Made by a program: the position numbers and the translations under genes. A stretch of 64,000 nucleotides of DNA, from the NCBI RefSeq assembly GCF_022568815.1, contig NZ_JAKZHX010000006.1, positions 248,001 to 312,000 on the forward strand, in the 5' to 3' direction. The notes under the pieces were generated by a model. That model worked only from the letters and a program-made list of their open reading frames with translations. It was not told the origin of the DNA and ran no database searches. Source of the DNA: Undibacterium paludis (GTDB lineage Bacteria; Pseudomonadota; Gammaproteobacteria; Burkholderiales; Burkholderiaceae_D). This document shows, piece by piece, positions 37,179-45,837 of this stretch (the stretch's first letter is position 1; each line of letters opens with the position of its first letter).

Positions 37179-38369
37179 ATGGCACATCAACCCCAAATCA
37201 AAATCCCTGCAACCTATATGCGTGGTGGTACCAGCAAGGGTGTGTTTTTCAGTCTGGCAGACTTGCCCGCGGCAGCGCAAGTGCCAGGCGCTGCGCGTGA
37301 CGCCTTGTTGTTGCGCGTGATTGGCAGCCCTGATCCCTATGGCAAACAAATCGACGGCATGGGAGGTGCGACGTCGAGTACCAGCAAGACGGTCATCCTG
37401 TCCAAGAGCAGCAGGCCCGATCACGATGTGGATTACCTGTTTGGCCAGGTCGCCATTGATAAAGCCTTTGTGGACTGGAGCGGCAATTGCGGCAATCTGT
37501 CTGCAGCGGTCGGCGCATTCGCCATCAGTAGCGGTTTGATCGACGCAGACCGGGTTCCGCAAAACGGCATGGCGACCGTACGTGTCTGGCAGGCAAATAT
37601 CGGCAAGACCATCATTGCCCATGTGCCCATGACGAATGGGGCTGTACAGGAAACCGGCGATTTTGAACTCGACGGCGTGACTTTTCCGGCAGGAGAAGTT
37701 CAGCTCGAATTCATGGACCCGGCTGCGGATGAAGAGGGCGCAGGTGGATCGATGTTTCCCACCGGTAATCTGGTGGATGAGCTTGAGGTGCCAGGTATAG
37801 GCGTCTTGAAAGCCACCATGATCAATGCCGGTATTCCGACCATCTTTGTCAATGCCGATGCCATAGGCTACACCGGTACCGAATTGCAGGATGCCGTCAA
37901 TGGCGACAGCAAGGCGCTTGCCATGTTTGAAACCATACGTGCCCATGGAGCAGTGCGCATGGGCTTGATCAAGGACATTGCAGAGGCTGCAAATCGCCAG
38001 CACACACCCAAGGTAGCTTTTGTCGCCAGGCCGGCTGACTATGTGTCTTCCAGCGGCAAGCAGGTCAGGGCTGCTGAAATTGACTTGCTGGTACGCGCGC
38101 TATCCATGGGCAAGTTGCATCATGCCATGATGGGTACGGCTGCAGTCGCCATAGGTACCGCTGCCGCTATACCCGACACCCTGGTCAACATCGCAGCGGG
38201 TGGTGGTGCACGCAATGCCGTACGTTTTGGTCATCCTTCCGGCACCTTGCGAGTTGGTGCAGAAGCTGTGCAAACCCAGGGTGAGTGGAGTGTCACCAAG
38301 GCAGTCATGAGCCGTAGCGCACGTGTACTGATGGAAGGCTGGGTACGTGTGCCGGGAGACGCATTCTGA
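37179..38369 (+). CDS. prpF: 2-Methylaconitate cis-trans isomerase
   Basis: A 396-residue PrpF-family isomerase that converts the AcnD product into the isomer processed by aconitase. The two-domain diaminopimelate-epimerase-like fold is recognised from TYMRGGTSKGVFFSLADLP at the N-terminus, the SGNCGNLSAAVGAFAI segment (catalytic Cys region) and VNIAAGGGARNAVRFGHPSGT near the C-terminus. Its presence next to acnD is diagnostic of the PrpD-independent methylcitrate pathway. The ribosome-binding site is weak. Confidence 0.96.
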   Translation: MAHQPQIKIPATYMRGGTSKGVFFSLADLPAAAQVPGAARDALLLRVIGSPDPYGKQIDGMGGATSSTSKTVILSKSSRPDHDVDYLFGQVAIDKAFVDWSGNCGNLSAAVGAFAISSGLIDADRVPQNGMATVRVWQANIGKTIIAHVPMTNGAVQETGDFELDGVTFPAGEVQLEFMDPAADEEGAGGSMFPTGNLVDELEVPGIGVLKATMINAGIPTIFVNADAIGYTGTELQDAVNGDSKALAMFETIRAHGAVRMGLIKDIAEAANRQHTPKVAFVARPADYVSSSGKQVRAAEIDLLVRALSMGKLHHAMMGTAAVAIGTAAAIPDTLVNIAAGGGARNAVRFGHPSGTLRVGAEAVQTQGEWSVTKAVMSRSARVLMEGWVRVPGDAF

Positions 38370-38430
38370 TCCCTATGCCATAAAAAACAGCGGCAAGTTT
38401 AAGCGACAAATAATTCAGTCATAGTTTCAA

Positions 38431-38452
38431 TGCATGCAGCCAGCTGCATGCA
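38431..38452. repeat. 22-bp palindrome after prpF
   Basis: TGCATGCAGC-CA-GCTGCATGCA, perfect 10-bp arms, 62 bp after the prpF stop and 40 bp before the next gene. There is no T tail, so it may be an operator, a processing hairpin or an attenuator between prpF and the membrane-protein gene. Confidence 0.6.
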
Positions 38453-38491
38453 GGGGGAGCTTTTACACAAAAATCTGGGGCAGGAAAATCC

Positions 38492-39211
38492 ATGTGGTAC
38501 AGCATCGCAGGAAGTCTCAATTCCATCTTCATTGTTGTCAGCCTGCTTGGCATCTGGTCACAGATCAAACTGGTCAATGACAGAAAGAAAAATTATTTGC
38601 AGGCGGCGCACGGTACCAGGTCAGACAGGCCGACAGATGTATTGTCCCTGAACCAGTTCACAGTCAGCTTTCTCGCTTACTGGTCGTTCTTTGTCTATGG
38701 TTATTCGATAAGACCTTTCAATCATTTCATTGTGTGGCCGCGCATGATTGCGGCACTGTTGATACTCAGACTACTATGGGAAATGTACGCCGACCGTAAG
38801 ACCTTGGCGTCGCGTCTGGTTTTTATCATGGCAGGTGTGTTGATGAACCTTGGCGTGCTGGGACTTGTATTGGGTAACACGTTTGTCGATGAGGGCAGGC
38901 TGGTATCACAAGCTTTGATCGTCATCATTACCCTGTTCCTGGCGCAAGGCTATGTTCATCAGATCAGCCTGATTGTGGCTTCTGGCAAGACAGGTGCCGT
39001 GTCACTGAAAATGAGCCAGTTTATTCTGGCAATGGATGTGACCACCATATTATTTGCCTTTGTCATGGGCTTGCAGGCCGGCTGGCCTTTGTTATTTCTG
39101 GCCACGGTCAGCGCGATCACCAAACTTGCCATCATGTGGCTGTTTGTCTGGGTCAGGCGCAGTCCGGTGGCAGCACAAAGAAGAAATGCCATGGCGGAAT
39201 TGGTAGCATAG
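38492..39211 (+). CDS. Unknown multi-spanning membrane protein in the prp cluster
   Basis: A 239-residue integral membrane protein with about seven predicted helices: ~5-22, ~56-73, ~84-95, ~106-128, ~137-155, ~174-195 and ~200-222. I recognise no family with certainty. Two similar blocks, LSLNQFTVSFLAYWSFFVYG and SLKMSQFILAMDVTTILFAF, resemble the PQ-loop/SWEET repeat, and the N-terminus SIAGSLNSIFIVVSLLGIW fits the same idea. AGGA precedes the ATG. Position between prpF and prpE, 39 bp before prpE, suggests a role in propionate or methylcitrate-related transport; this is inference. Confidence 0.7.
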   Translation: MWYSIAGSLNSIFIVVSLLGIWSQIKLVNDRKKNYLQAAHGTRSDRPTDVLSLNQFTVSFLAYWSFFVYGYSIRPFNHFIVWPRMIAALLILRLLWEMYADRKTLASRLVFIMAGVLMNLGVLGLVLGNTFVDEGRLVSQALIVIITLFLAQGYVHQISLIVASGKTGAVSLKMSQFILAMDVTTILFAFVMGLQAGWPLLFLATVSAITKLAIMWLFVWVRRSPVAAQRRNAMAELVA

Positions 39212-39250
39212 TTTTCAGAATCTGGTAATACCACAACCTCAGGAGACAGC

Positions 39251-41140
39251 ATGAAATACGCAGCGTTTTATCAGGAATCGATACAGAATCCGCAAAGGTT
39301 CTGGGCCAGGGAATCCAGCCTGATTGACTGGCATAAACCTTATGAGCAGGTGCTGGATCACAGCAGACCACCCTTTGCCAGATGGTTTGTCGGCGGCGAG
39401 ACCAATCTTTGTCACAATGCCATAGACAGGTGGTTGCCGACGAGGGCTGATCAGCCTGCCCTTATTGCCATTTCTACCGAAACCAATACCGAAAAAACCT
39501 ATAGCTTTGCAGAGCTGCATGTCGAGGTGCAGCGCATGGCTGCCATCATGCTGGACCTGGGTGTCAGGCAGGGTGACCGGGTGCTCATCTATATGCCCAT
39601 GGTGGCCGAAGCGGCCTTTGCCATGCTGGCCTGCGCCCGCATTGGTGCTGTCCATTCCGTGGTATTTGGCGGCTTCGCTTCCAAGAGTCTGGCAACCCGT
39701 ATAGATGACGCCAGGCCGGTACTGGTGGTGTCTGCTGATGCCGGCATGCGCGGTGGCAAGGCGGTGCCGTATAAACCTCTGCTGGATGAAGCGATACAAT
39801 TGGCCGGCCATCAGCCCAGGCATGTCCTGCTGGTTGATCGCGGTCTTGACAGCATGAACCTGGTTGAGGGGCGTGACGTCGATTATGCGACGGCCAGGGC
39901 GCAGCATATTGATGCACGGGTCCCGGTAACGTGGCTGGAATCAAATGCGATATCCTATGTGCTATACACGTCGGGCACGACGGGCAAGCCCAAAGGTGTG
40001 CAGCGCGATGTCGGTGGCTATGCTGTGGCGCTGGCATCATCGATGAAACATATCTTCTGTGGCCAGCCTGGCGAGACTTACTTTGCCACGTCTGACATAG
40101 GCTGGGTGGTCGGTCATTCATACATTGTCTATGGACCTCTGATTGCCGGCATGGCGACCATCATGTACGAAGGGACACCCATACGACCAGACGCCGGTAT
40201 CTGGTGGAGTATCGTCGAAAAGTACAAGGTCACACGCATGTTCTCGGCGCCAACTGCAGTGCGGGTCTTGAAAAAACATCCACCTGAGCTGATGCGCAAG
40301 TATGACCTGTCGTCACTGAAAACCTTGTACCTGGCCGGTGAGCCACTTGATGAAACGACATCAAGCTGGATTGCCAGTGAACTCGGCGTGCCGATTGTTG
40401 ATAATTACTGGCAGACCGAAACCGGCTGGCCGATTCTGTCTGTCGCGCGCGGCGTGGAAAACACCGCCAGCCGCCTGGGGAGCCCGGGTATTGCCATGTA
40501 TGGTTATGATGTGCGCGTCATCAATGAAAGCACAGGCGCAGAATGTGGCACCAACGAAAAAGGTGTTGTCGCCATCAAAGGCCCGCTGCCACCGGGCTGC
40601 ATGCAAACAGTGTACGGTGATGATGCCCGCTTTGTCAGCACTTACTGGTCCAATTTCGCCCATGATCAACTGTACTCCACCTTTGACTGGGGGATCAGGG
40701 ATGCCGATGGCTATTACTTCATTCTTGGCCGTACCGATGACGTGATCAACGTGGCGGGGCATCGTCTGGGCACGCGGGAAATAGAAGAAAGTATCTCCAG
40801 TCACCCGCAGATATCTGAAGTAGCTGTGGTCGGTGTCGAAGACAAGCTCAAGGGACAGGTAGCGGTCGCTTTTGCGATAGTGAAAAATCCTGACCTCATA
40901 GCCACAGGCGAGCAAAAGCTGACGCTGGAAGGCGAAGTGATGGCTGTCGTCGATAAGCAATTAGGTGCTGTTGCCAGGCCGGCACGCATTCATTTTGTCA
41001 GCACGCTGCCGAAAACCCGTTCAGGCAAACTCCTGCGTCGTTCGATACAGGCTATTTGCGAGGGCAGGGACGCCGGGGATCTGACAACAATAGAGGACCC
41101 AGCGTCTTTGCAGCAAATCAAGGCCGCATTAGCTGGGTGA
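39251..41140 (+). CDS. prpE: Propionyl-CoA synthetase
   Basis: A 629-residue AMP-forming acyl-CoA synthetase that activates propionate. Motifs: YTSGTTGKPKG (P-loop), WQTETGWPI (PrpE-type A5 segment), YYFILGRTDDVINVAGHRLGT (hinge) and the C-terminal LPKTRSGKLLRR, with Lys593 the catalytic and acylation-controlled Lys corresponding to Salmonella Lys592. AGGAGACAGC precedes the ATG. It completes the cluster and is closed by a terminator. Confidence 0.96.
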   Translation: MKYAAFYQESIQNPQRFWARESSLIDWHKPYEQVLDHSRPPFARWFVGGETNLCHNAIDRWLPTRADQPALIAISTETNTEKTYSFAELHVEVQRMAAIMLDLGVRQGDRVLIYMPMVAEAAFAMLACARIGAVHSVVFGGFASKSLATRIDDARPVLVVSADAGMRGGKAVPYKPLLDEAIQLAGHQPRHVLLVDRGLDSMNLVEGRDVDYATARAQHIDARVPVTWLESNAISYVLYTSGTTGKPKGVQRDVGGYAVALASSMKHIFCGQPGETYFATSDIGWVVGHSYIVYGPLIAGMATIMYEGTPIRPDAGIWWSIVEKYKVTRMFSAPTAVRVLKKHPPELMRKYDLSSLKTLYLAGEPLDETTSSWIASELGVPIVDNYWQTETGWPILSVARGVENTASRLGSPGIAMYGYDVRVINESTGAECGTNEKGVVAIKGPLPPGCMQTVYGDDARFVSTYWSNFAHDQLYSTFDWGIRDADGYYFILGRTDDVINVAGHRLGTREIEESISSHPQISEVAVVGVEDKLKGQVAVAFAIVKNPDLIATGEQKLTLEGEVMAVVDKQLGAVARPARIHFVSTLPKTRSGKLLRRSIQAICEGRDAGDLTTIEDPASLQQIKAALAG

Positions 41141-41159
41141 GGGTATGTACTTGAAAGAT

Positions 41160-41192
41160 AAAGAAAAGGGCTTGCCAAGCCCCTTTCTTTGT
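41160..41192. terminator. Bidirectional terminator, prpE / HDOD gene
   Basis: AAAGAAAAGGGCTTG and CAAGCCCCTTTCTTT arms form a long stem (one bulge) with A- and T-rich flanks on both sides, serving the two convergent genes. Confidence 0.88.
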
Positions 41193-41210
41193 TGACCTCA
41201 GGTTGGAATG

Positions 41211-42095
41211 TCAGCCTTGCAAGGCTGCGGCCAGGGTTTTGACTTCTTCTTCAGACTCTTCCAGTATGCTGTTTAGCGTTCCGTCGCCGACGACAAAATC
41301 GATTTCCGAAGAATATTGCTCGGATTCTTCGGCATAAGAGTGGATATCCATGGGGGAATGGGTTGTTGCCAGTTCATTTGCCAGCAACAGCGTATCGCCC
41401 AGGGTTTCTGGCGGCATGGCCCGCAGGCCGAACCACAATGCTTCCACGGCTTCAACCACCGGTGGTGGCAATTTCAGGCTCTTGATCACGGCTGAGCCGA
41501 TTTGTGACTCGGTTGATTCACGGTCGATGATGGTGTCAGAAAAAGAGGGCAGCTCATCAGGGTCAGAATCGGGCGCTGGCTGATCGCGCTCTATCAATGA
41601 AGGAAATTCGTCGACGCGTGACAGCAGGTAAAAATTGCCGACCTCGTGGACAATACCGGCAAACATGGCTGTGTCCGGGTCCAGTTTGGTGATGCGCCGG
41701 GCGATGACTTGTGCAAGTGCAGCAACCTGAGCGGTGTGCTCCCACAGTTTGTTTGTCATGGCCTGAAGCTGCTTGTTTTTGCTGGTACCGGCCAACTGGC
41801 GCACAACCAGCGAGGCAACCACGGCACGCAAGGTGCGGAACCCCAGACGGCTGATGGCAGCCTTGACATTGGTGACTTCGTTGCCACGGTTATAGGCTGC
41901 CGAATTGGCAATGGCAACCACGCGTGCAGCGAGGAAGGGCTCATTCAGGACCAGCTTGGTTGCAGTATCAATACTACAGTTCGGATCATCGAGAGTCTGC
42001 TGTATCTTAAGAGAAGCCGCAACATTCGTGGGGAAGACTAACTCCCCACGTTTGGCTTGTTCAGCTATGCTGTTGAGCGCATCGATTTTATTCAT
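41211..42095 (-). CDS. HDOD-domain signalling protein
   Basis: A 294-residue cytosolic protein with an HDOD domain over residues ~15-210 (FPTNVAASLKIQQTLDDPNCS, LNEPFLAARVVAIANSAAYN, AISRLGFRTLRAVVASLVV, the last two typical of the family). HDOD proteins are catalytically inactive HD-superfamily relatives used as scaffolds in cyclic-di-GMP and type IV pilus or stress signalling. The C-terminal ~80 residues are acidic and helical. The frame extends upstream 32 codons, but MNKIDALNSIAEQAKRGELV is the usual N-terminus. A 4-base-loop dyad (42141-42158) lies upstream. Confidence 0.9.
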   Translation of the reverse strand: MNKIDALNSIAEQAKRGELVFPTNVAASLKIQQTLDDPNCSIDTATKLVLNEPFLAARVVAIANSAAYNRGNEVTNVKAAISRLGFRTLRAVVASLVVRQLAGTSKNKQLQAMTNKLWEHTAQVAALAQVIARRITKLDPDTAMFAGIVHEVGNFYLLSRVDEFPSLIERDQPAPDSDPDELPSFSDTIIDRESTESQIGSAVIKSLKLPPPVVEAVEALWFGLRAMPPETLGDTLLLANELATTHSPMDIHSYAEESEQYSSEIDFVVGDGTLNSILEESEEEVKTLAAALQG

Positions 42096-42140
42096 CGCTA
42101 TATCTTTTGCACAAGTTAAACAAACATTGACTATGGTTGC

Positions 42141-42158
42141 ATGGGTATATGTACCCAT
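42141..42158. repeat. 18-bp palindrome upstream of the HDOD gene
   Basis: ATGGGTA-TATG-TACCCAT, perfect 7-bp arms, 46 bp before the HDOD start codon; a plausible operator. The rest of the 282-bp gap to the DUF885 gene is AT-rich and shows no gene. Confidence 0.5.
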
Positions 42159-42377
42159 CCGATAAACAAGTAATTCACAGTTAATTCGCAACTAATTAGT
42201 AGGCAACGAATAAGCAACTAACGAGCAAACAGCAGGCAGTTATTATCTTATTTGTAATTAAATTACGCCTGCAGCTTCTTTCCTGGTCAAGATTTGCAGA
42301 ATGATTTCAGATGATTTCATTCTGCTTCAGATAGGGTTGCAGGTCAATCAAGCGTTGGAAAATAAATCAAAACTTGC

Positions 42378-44219
42378 TCAATTTGTCTTTTGGCTGTCTA
42401 TCCATTTATTCACTTTGGCTTCCAGCAGGGCCAGCGGCAAGGTGCCGTCACTCAGGACCACTTCATGAAACTGGCGCAAATCAAAGCGTTTGCCCAGGGC
42501 GGTCGCCGCTCTTTGCCTGAGTTCCACGATTTTCAACGAGCCTATCTTGTAACCCAGGGCTTGCCCAGGCCATGCCATATAGCGTTCCGTCGCCTGGCGC
42601 GAAGCTGCCTCACTGTAGCCCAGGGTTGCCTGTTGATACTGTATTGCCTGCTCACGTGTCCAACCCTTGGCATGCAGGCCTGTGTCGACGACCAGTCGAG
42701 TCGCACGCAATAATTCGTCCGTCAGGTGGCCCAGATAGGCATTCGGGTCATTTTCAAACAAACCCATTTCCCGGCCCAGGGTTTCCGCATAAAGTGCCCA
42801 GCCTTCAGTATAGGCATTATTACCGCCGAATTTGCGGAATTTGGGGATATCCAGTTCCAGCGACCTGGCCAGATGAAAGTGGTGACCCGGCTGGCCTTCG
42901 TGCAGATACAGGGTCTTCATACCGGTAGTGCTATAGTCCGCCGGATTATTGATGACGGCCCAGAACACGCCGGGGCGTGAACCATCATAGGCTGGCTGGG
43001 TGTAATGATCAGATGCAGTCTGCCTGCTTATTTCTGGTTCTGCACGGATATCAAGCGCTGCCTTGGGTGTTTTGCTGAAGAGTTCAGGTAGCTTCGCAAC
43101 AACCAACTTTTCTATCTGGCGGTAGCCATCAAGAACTTCAGCCTCAGTCTTGTAAGGGCGGTATTGTGGCTGGGTGTCTATCCAGGCTGGCAAGCCAACC
43201 GGGTCACCGTGATAACCGAGCCTGGGTCCCAGTGCGACGAACTCACTTTGTATTCTGGCAACTTCTTTCAAGCCTATGCCGTGTATGGTTTCCGGGTCCA
43301 GGTTGGTCGTCGTCTGGTCGCGGACCAGGGTGCGGTACCAGCTGTCGCCATCCGGCAAGGCGCCCAGGCCGCTGCTGGTGCGGCTGGCGGCCAGGTAGTC
43401 ATTTGCAAGGAATTGCTGGAACTCGCGCAGGGCGGGCAAGACTTTACTGCTTAACACCTGCCGGTATGCAGTGCCCAGGCGTTGTTTATCCTTGTCAGAA
43501 AACTCTGCAGGGAAGTTTTTGACCGGTACGAAGTATGCATGATCTTCCAGCTTTTCTGTGACCAGTTGCGCATATTGCGGCAATGCAGAATTGACCAGTG
43601 CCTTGGGCAAGACGATACCGCGCTTGATGCCGATGCGCATATTGTCCTTTGCCTGATGCAGCCATGTTGGCAATTTTTCCAATCGACGCAGGAAAATTTC
43701 GTATTGCTTCACGGTCTTCAAGGGCTGGGCATTTTGCCCGGACGCGAAGTGGGCCAAAGTCACGGGCAGGCTGTCCATCTGATTGATGGGCAATAAATGC
43801 TGGTCAAACTTCGCTAATTCCAGATTCGCACGAATTTCAAAATCCAGGCAGTCATAGGTGACCAGATCATTGACAGACAATTGATCGCGCCTGATGGCCG
43901 CCAGCTTGCTGGCAACATCCTTCCACATGGCGACCTGTTTTGCCTTGACCGAAGGCAGTAAGGTCTGGGGCAGCAAGTCATCATAGCGGCTATCGCCATT
44001 GTAGGTTGCGCCCATGGGGTCGAAAGCAGTTTGCTTCTCATAGTAATAATCAGCCAGTTTGAGCAGGCGCTGGCTTTCCAGCTTTGCTGCCGCGATTGTC
44101 TTCACCTGGTTAGCCTGGGTGTGCGCCTGCTCTGCTGCCAGGGCGTTGCCAGTGATGATGCTGTAACTAATGATGCCGGCAGAAATGAGTGTGCCGGTAA
44201 GTGAGCAGAGCTTGGGCAT
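42378..44219 (-). CDS. DUF885-family exported peptidase-like protein
   Basis: A 613-residue exported protein. The signal peptide (MPKLCSLTGTLISAGIISYSIITGNALA) sets the start at 44219, though the frame is open for 90 more codons. The DUF885 domain covers most of the protein; its hallmark HEGQPGHHFHLARSLEL supplies a gluzincin-like HExxH-related metal site (HEGxPGHH), with the Glu in the NAYTEGWALYAETL segment as a further ligand. The family is believed to contain metallopeptidases or carboxypeptidases, but substrates are mostly unknown. Confidence 0.86.
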   Translation of the reverse strand: MPKLCSLTGTLISAGIISYSIITGNALAAEQAHTQANQVKTIAAAKLESQRLLKLADYYYEKQTAFDPMGATYNGDSRYDDLLPQTLLPSVKAKQVAMWKDVASKLAAIRRDQLSVNDLVTYDCLDFEIRANLELAKFDQHLLPINQMDSLPVTLAHFASGQNAQPLKTVKQYEIFLRRLEKLPTWLHQAKDNMRIGIKRGIVLPKALVNSALPQYAQLVTEKLEDHAYFVPVKNFPAEFSDKDKQRLGTAYRQVLSSKVLPALREFQQFLANDYLAASRTSSGLGALPDGDSWYRTLVRDQTTTNLDPETIHGIGLKEVARIQSEFVALGPRLGYHGDPVGLPAWIDTQPQYRPYKTEAEVLDGYRQIEKLVVAKLPELFSKTPKAALDIRAEPEISRQTASDHYTQPAYDGSRPGVFWAVINNPADYSTTGMKTLYLHEGQPGHHFHLARSLELDIPKFRKFGGNNAYTEGWALYAETLGREMGLFENDPNAYLGHLTDELLRATRLVVDTGLHAKGWTREQAIQYQQATLGYSEAASRQATERYMAWPGQALGYKIGSLKIVELRQRAATALGKRFDLRQFHEVVLSDGTLPLALLEAKVNKWIDSQKTN

Positions 44220-44624
44220 AAAAATGATCCGCAGAATGGAAATTGAAAAATAATCCGCAAGCATACCATCAGGTACCAAATTATTGTTCGCTTGCAAAGA
44301 TGCTTTTGCTGGCCAAGTCCCTGCTTGTCGGTTGAATGCAAAAGATGAAAATAAGCGGAGCTTTTTGAATTTATGCTTAAAGCTTTTCCTGCTTTGACCG
44401 TTATCTGAGTAGATCGCGCATATTCCAGTTTCTGATGCTTTGCGGCTTGGGATTGAGGGACAGGCGCGTGCCAATGGAACTGATATCAATGGTGCCTGTG
44501 TCCTGTCGCGGCTGGCGAAGGATGACTGACGTCTGTATGCCTGTGGTCTGCAACTTCTACCCCGGCAAAAAAACTGATCATGCGGTTCCTTGTTTGATTT
44601 CTATTGCCAAGGCTGGGCCGCATC
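44220..44624. other. 405-bp gene-free divergent promoter region
   Basis: This stretch separates the DUF885 gene from the Ca-loop gene. It contains a sigma-28-like site at 44378-44404 (listed separately). The open frame at 44435-44644 lacks a ribosome-binding site and family-like sequence. Otherwise I see nothing. Confidence 0.6.
44378..44404 (+). promoter_or_regulatory. Possible sigma-28 type promoter
   Basis: TAAAGCTT, 11-base spacer, ACCGTTAT. The -35 TAAA and the -10 core CCG are right, the rest is degenerate. It points at the Ca-loop gene but leaves a long (~210-base) leader. Confidence 0.4.
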
Positions 44625-45725
44625 ATGAAAATTGCCTCTTCTGACATCACCCTTTCATCGAGCCATGCCGCCAGCAGCACATGGGAAACCCAGGAAAAGC
44701 TGCGTGCCTGGGTAGGTGACCAGCGCCCTGACTTTGAAGGTAATAATACCAAGACCAATGGGCCTGCCAACCTCAGGTCAGTTACCGGTACCGTACAAAT
44801 TTCTGATGCCGCGCGGGCAGCGCAAGCCGCCCCCGTCAATTCTGCTGCAGGAGCTGCCGATGCGGTTGAGCAAGCAGGTGACGCAGACAACGACCCGCGC
44901 GTCCGCCTGATCAAATACATCATAGAATTGTTGACAGGTAAAAAGATCAATGTGCTCAACAGCGAAGACTTGAAAGTTGATACGAGCGCCGCACCAGCCC
45001 AGCCTACCCAAACGGCTGAGGCTGCAACTGCAGCAAAAAATGCAGCGCCGCAGAAGGCCGGCTGGGGTGTGGAGGTTGATACCCATGAATCTTACACAGA
45101 AACCGAGCAGACTTCATTCAAGGCCAGTGGCAAGATCGTGACTGCAGATAATAAGGAAATCAGTTTCGATTTATCATTTGAGCTGAACCGAAGCTACCAT
45201 GAAGAAAGTGATACCCATATCCGGCTTGGTGATGGCAAAAAGGTCGATCCACTGGTGATCAACTTCTCTGGCAATTCCGCGCAACTGACTTCGCAGAAAT
45301 TTGCTTTTGATCTCAATGGTGACGGTAAAAAAGAAAATATCTCTTTTGTGCAGGGGGCAGGTTTCCTGGCACTCGATAAGAATAATGATGGCAAGATCAA
45401 TAACGGCTCAGAGCTGTTTGGTCCTGGTACAGGCAATGGCTTTTCCGAGCTGGCCGCTTACGACAGCGACGGTAATCACTGGATAGATGAAAACGATGCG
45501 GTTTACCAGAAACTGAAAGTATGGACCAAAGATAGCGCGGGGCATGACCAGTTGCAGACGCTGAAGCAGGCAAATGTCGGCGCGCTATATCTGGGTAATG
45601 CTGGTACGCAGTTTTCCCTCAATAATGCACAGAATCAATCAGACGGGCAAATCCGTTCTTCCGGCGTATGGTTGAGTGAAGATGGCAAGGCGCATAGCTT
45701 GCAGCAGGTTGATCTGTCAGTCTGA
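44625..45725 (+). CDS. Ca-binding-loop (EF-hand/VCBS-like) protein, unknown role
   Basis: A 366-residue protein without signal peptide. The first ~130 residues are low-complexity and Ala/Gln/Thr-rich; a beta-rich domain follows (WGVEVDTHESYTETEQTSF, FDLSFELNRSYHEESD). The C-terminal third has three acidic loops, DLNGDGKKEN, DKNNDGKINNGSE and DSDGNHWIDENDA, spaced as in bacterial EF-hand or dockerin-like Ca sites. Such leaderless Ca-loop proteins are common in Oxalobacteraceae and often unassigned. The general plan (disordered N-terminus, polar beta-rich body) resembles the 524-residue protein at 20848. The start ATG at 44625 has only a weak ribosome-binding site. Confidence 0.75.
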   Translation: MKIASSDITLSSSHAASSTWETQEKLRAWVGDQRPDFEGNNTKTNGPANLRSVTGTVQISDAARAAQAAPVNSAAGAADAVEQAGDADNDPRVRLIKYIIELLTGKKINVLNSEDLKVDTSAAPAQPTQTAEAATAAKNAAPQKAGWGVEVDTHESYTETEQTSFKASGKIVTADNKEISFDLSFELNRSYHEESDTHIRLGDGKKVDPLVINFSGNSAQLTSQKFAFDLNGDGKKENISFVQGAGFLALDKNNDGKINNGSELFGPGTGNGFSELAAYDSDGNHWIDENDAVYQKLKVWTKDSAGHDQLQTLKQANVGALYLGNAGTQFSLNNAQNQSDGQIRSSGVWLSEDGKAHSLQQVDLSV

Positions 45726-45763
45726 CATGGATGTTGTTCTTTGCGGTAAGCTTTGTTTATCAC

Positions 45764-45806
45764 GAAAAAACGGCCCTTGAAGTTCAATTCAGGGGCCGTT
45801 TTTTTC
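45764..45806. terminator. Bidirectional terminator
   Basis: AAAACGGCCCTTGAA and TTCAGGGGCCGTTTT arms (one mismatch) with A6 and T7 flanks, between the convergent Ca-loop and chemoreceptor genes. Confidence 0.92.
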
Positions 45807-45837
45807 ATACTTCTTTCATCACTGATGCTGGGTCAGG

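Noticed and set aside
44435-44644. Small frame just upstream of the Ca-loop gene
   Set aside because: No ribosome-binding site, no family-like sequence and it overlaps the real start; probably leader sequence.
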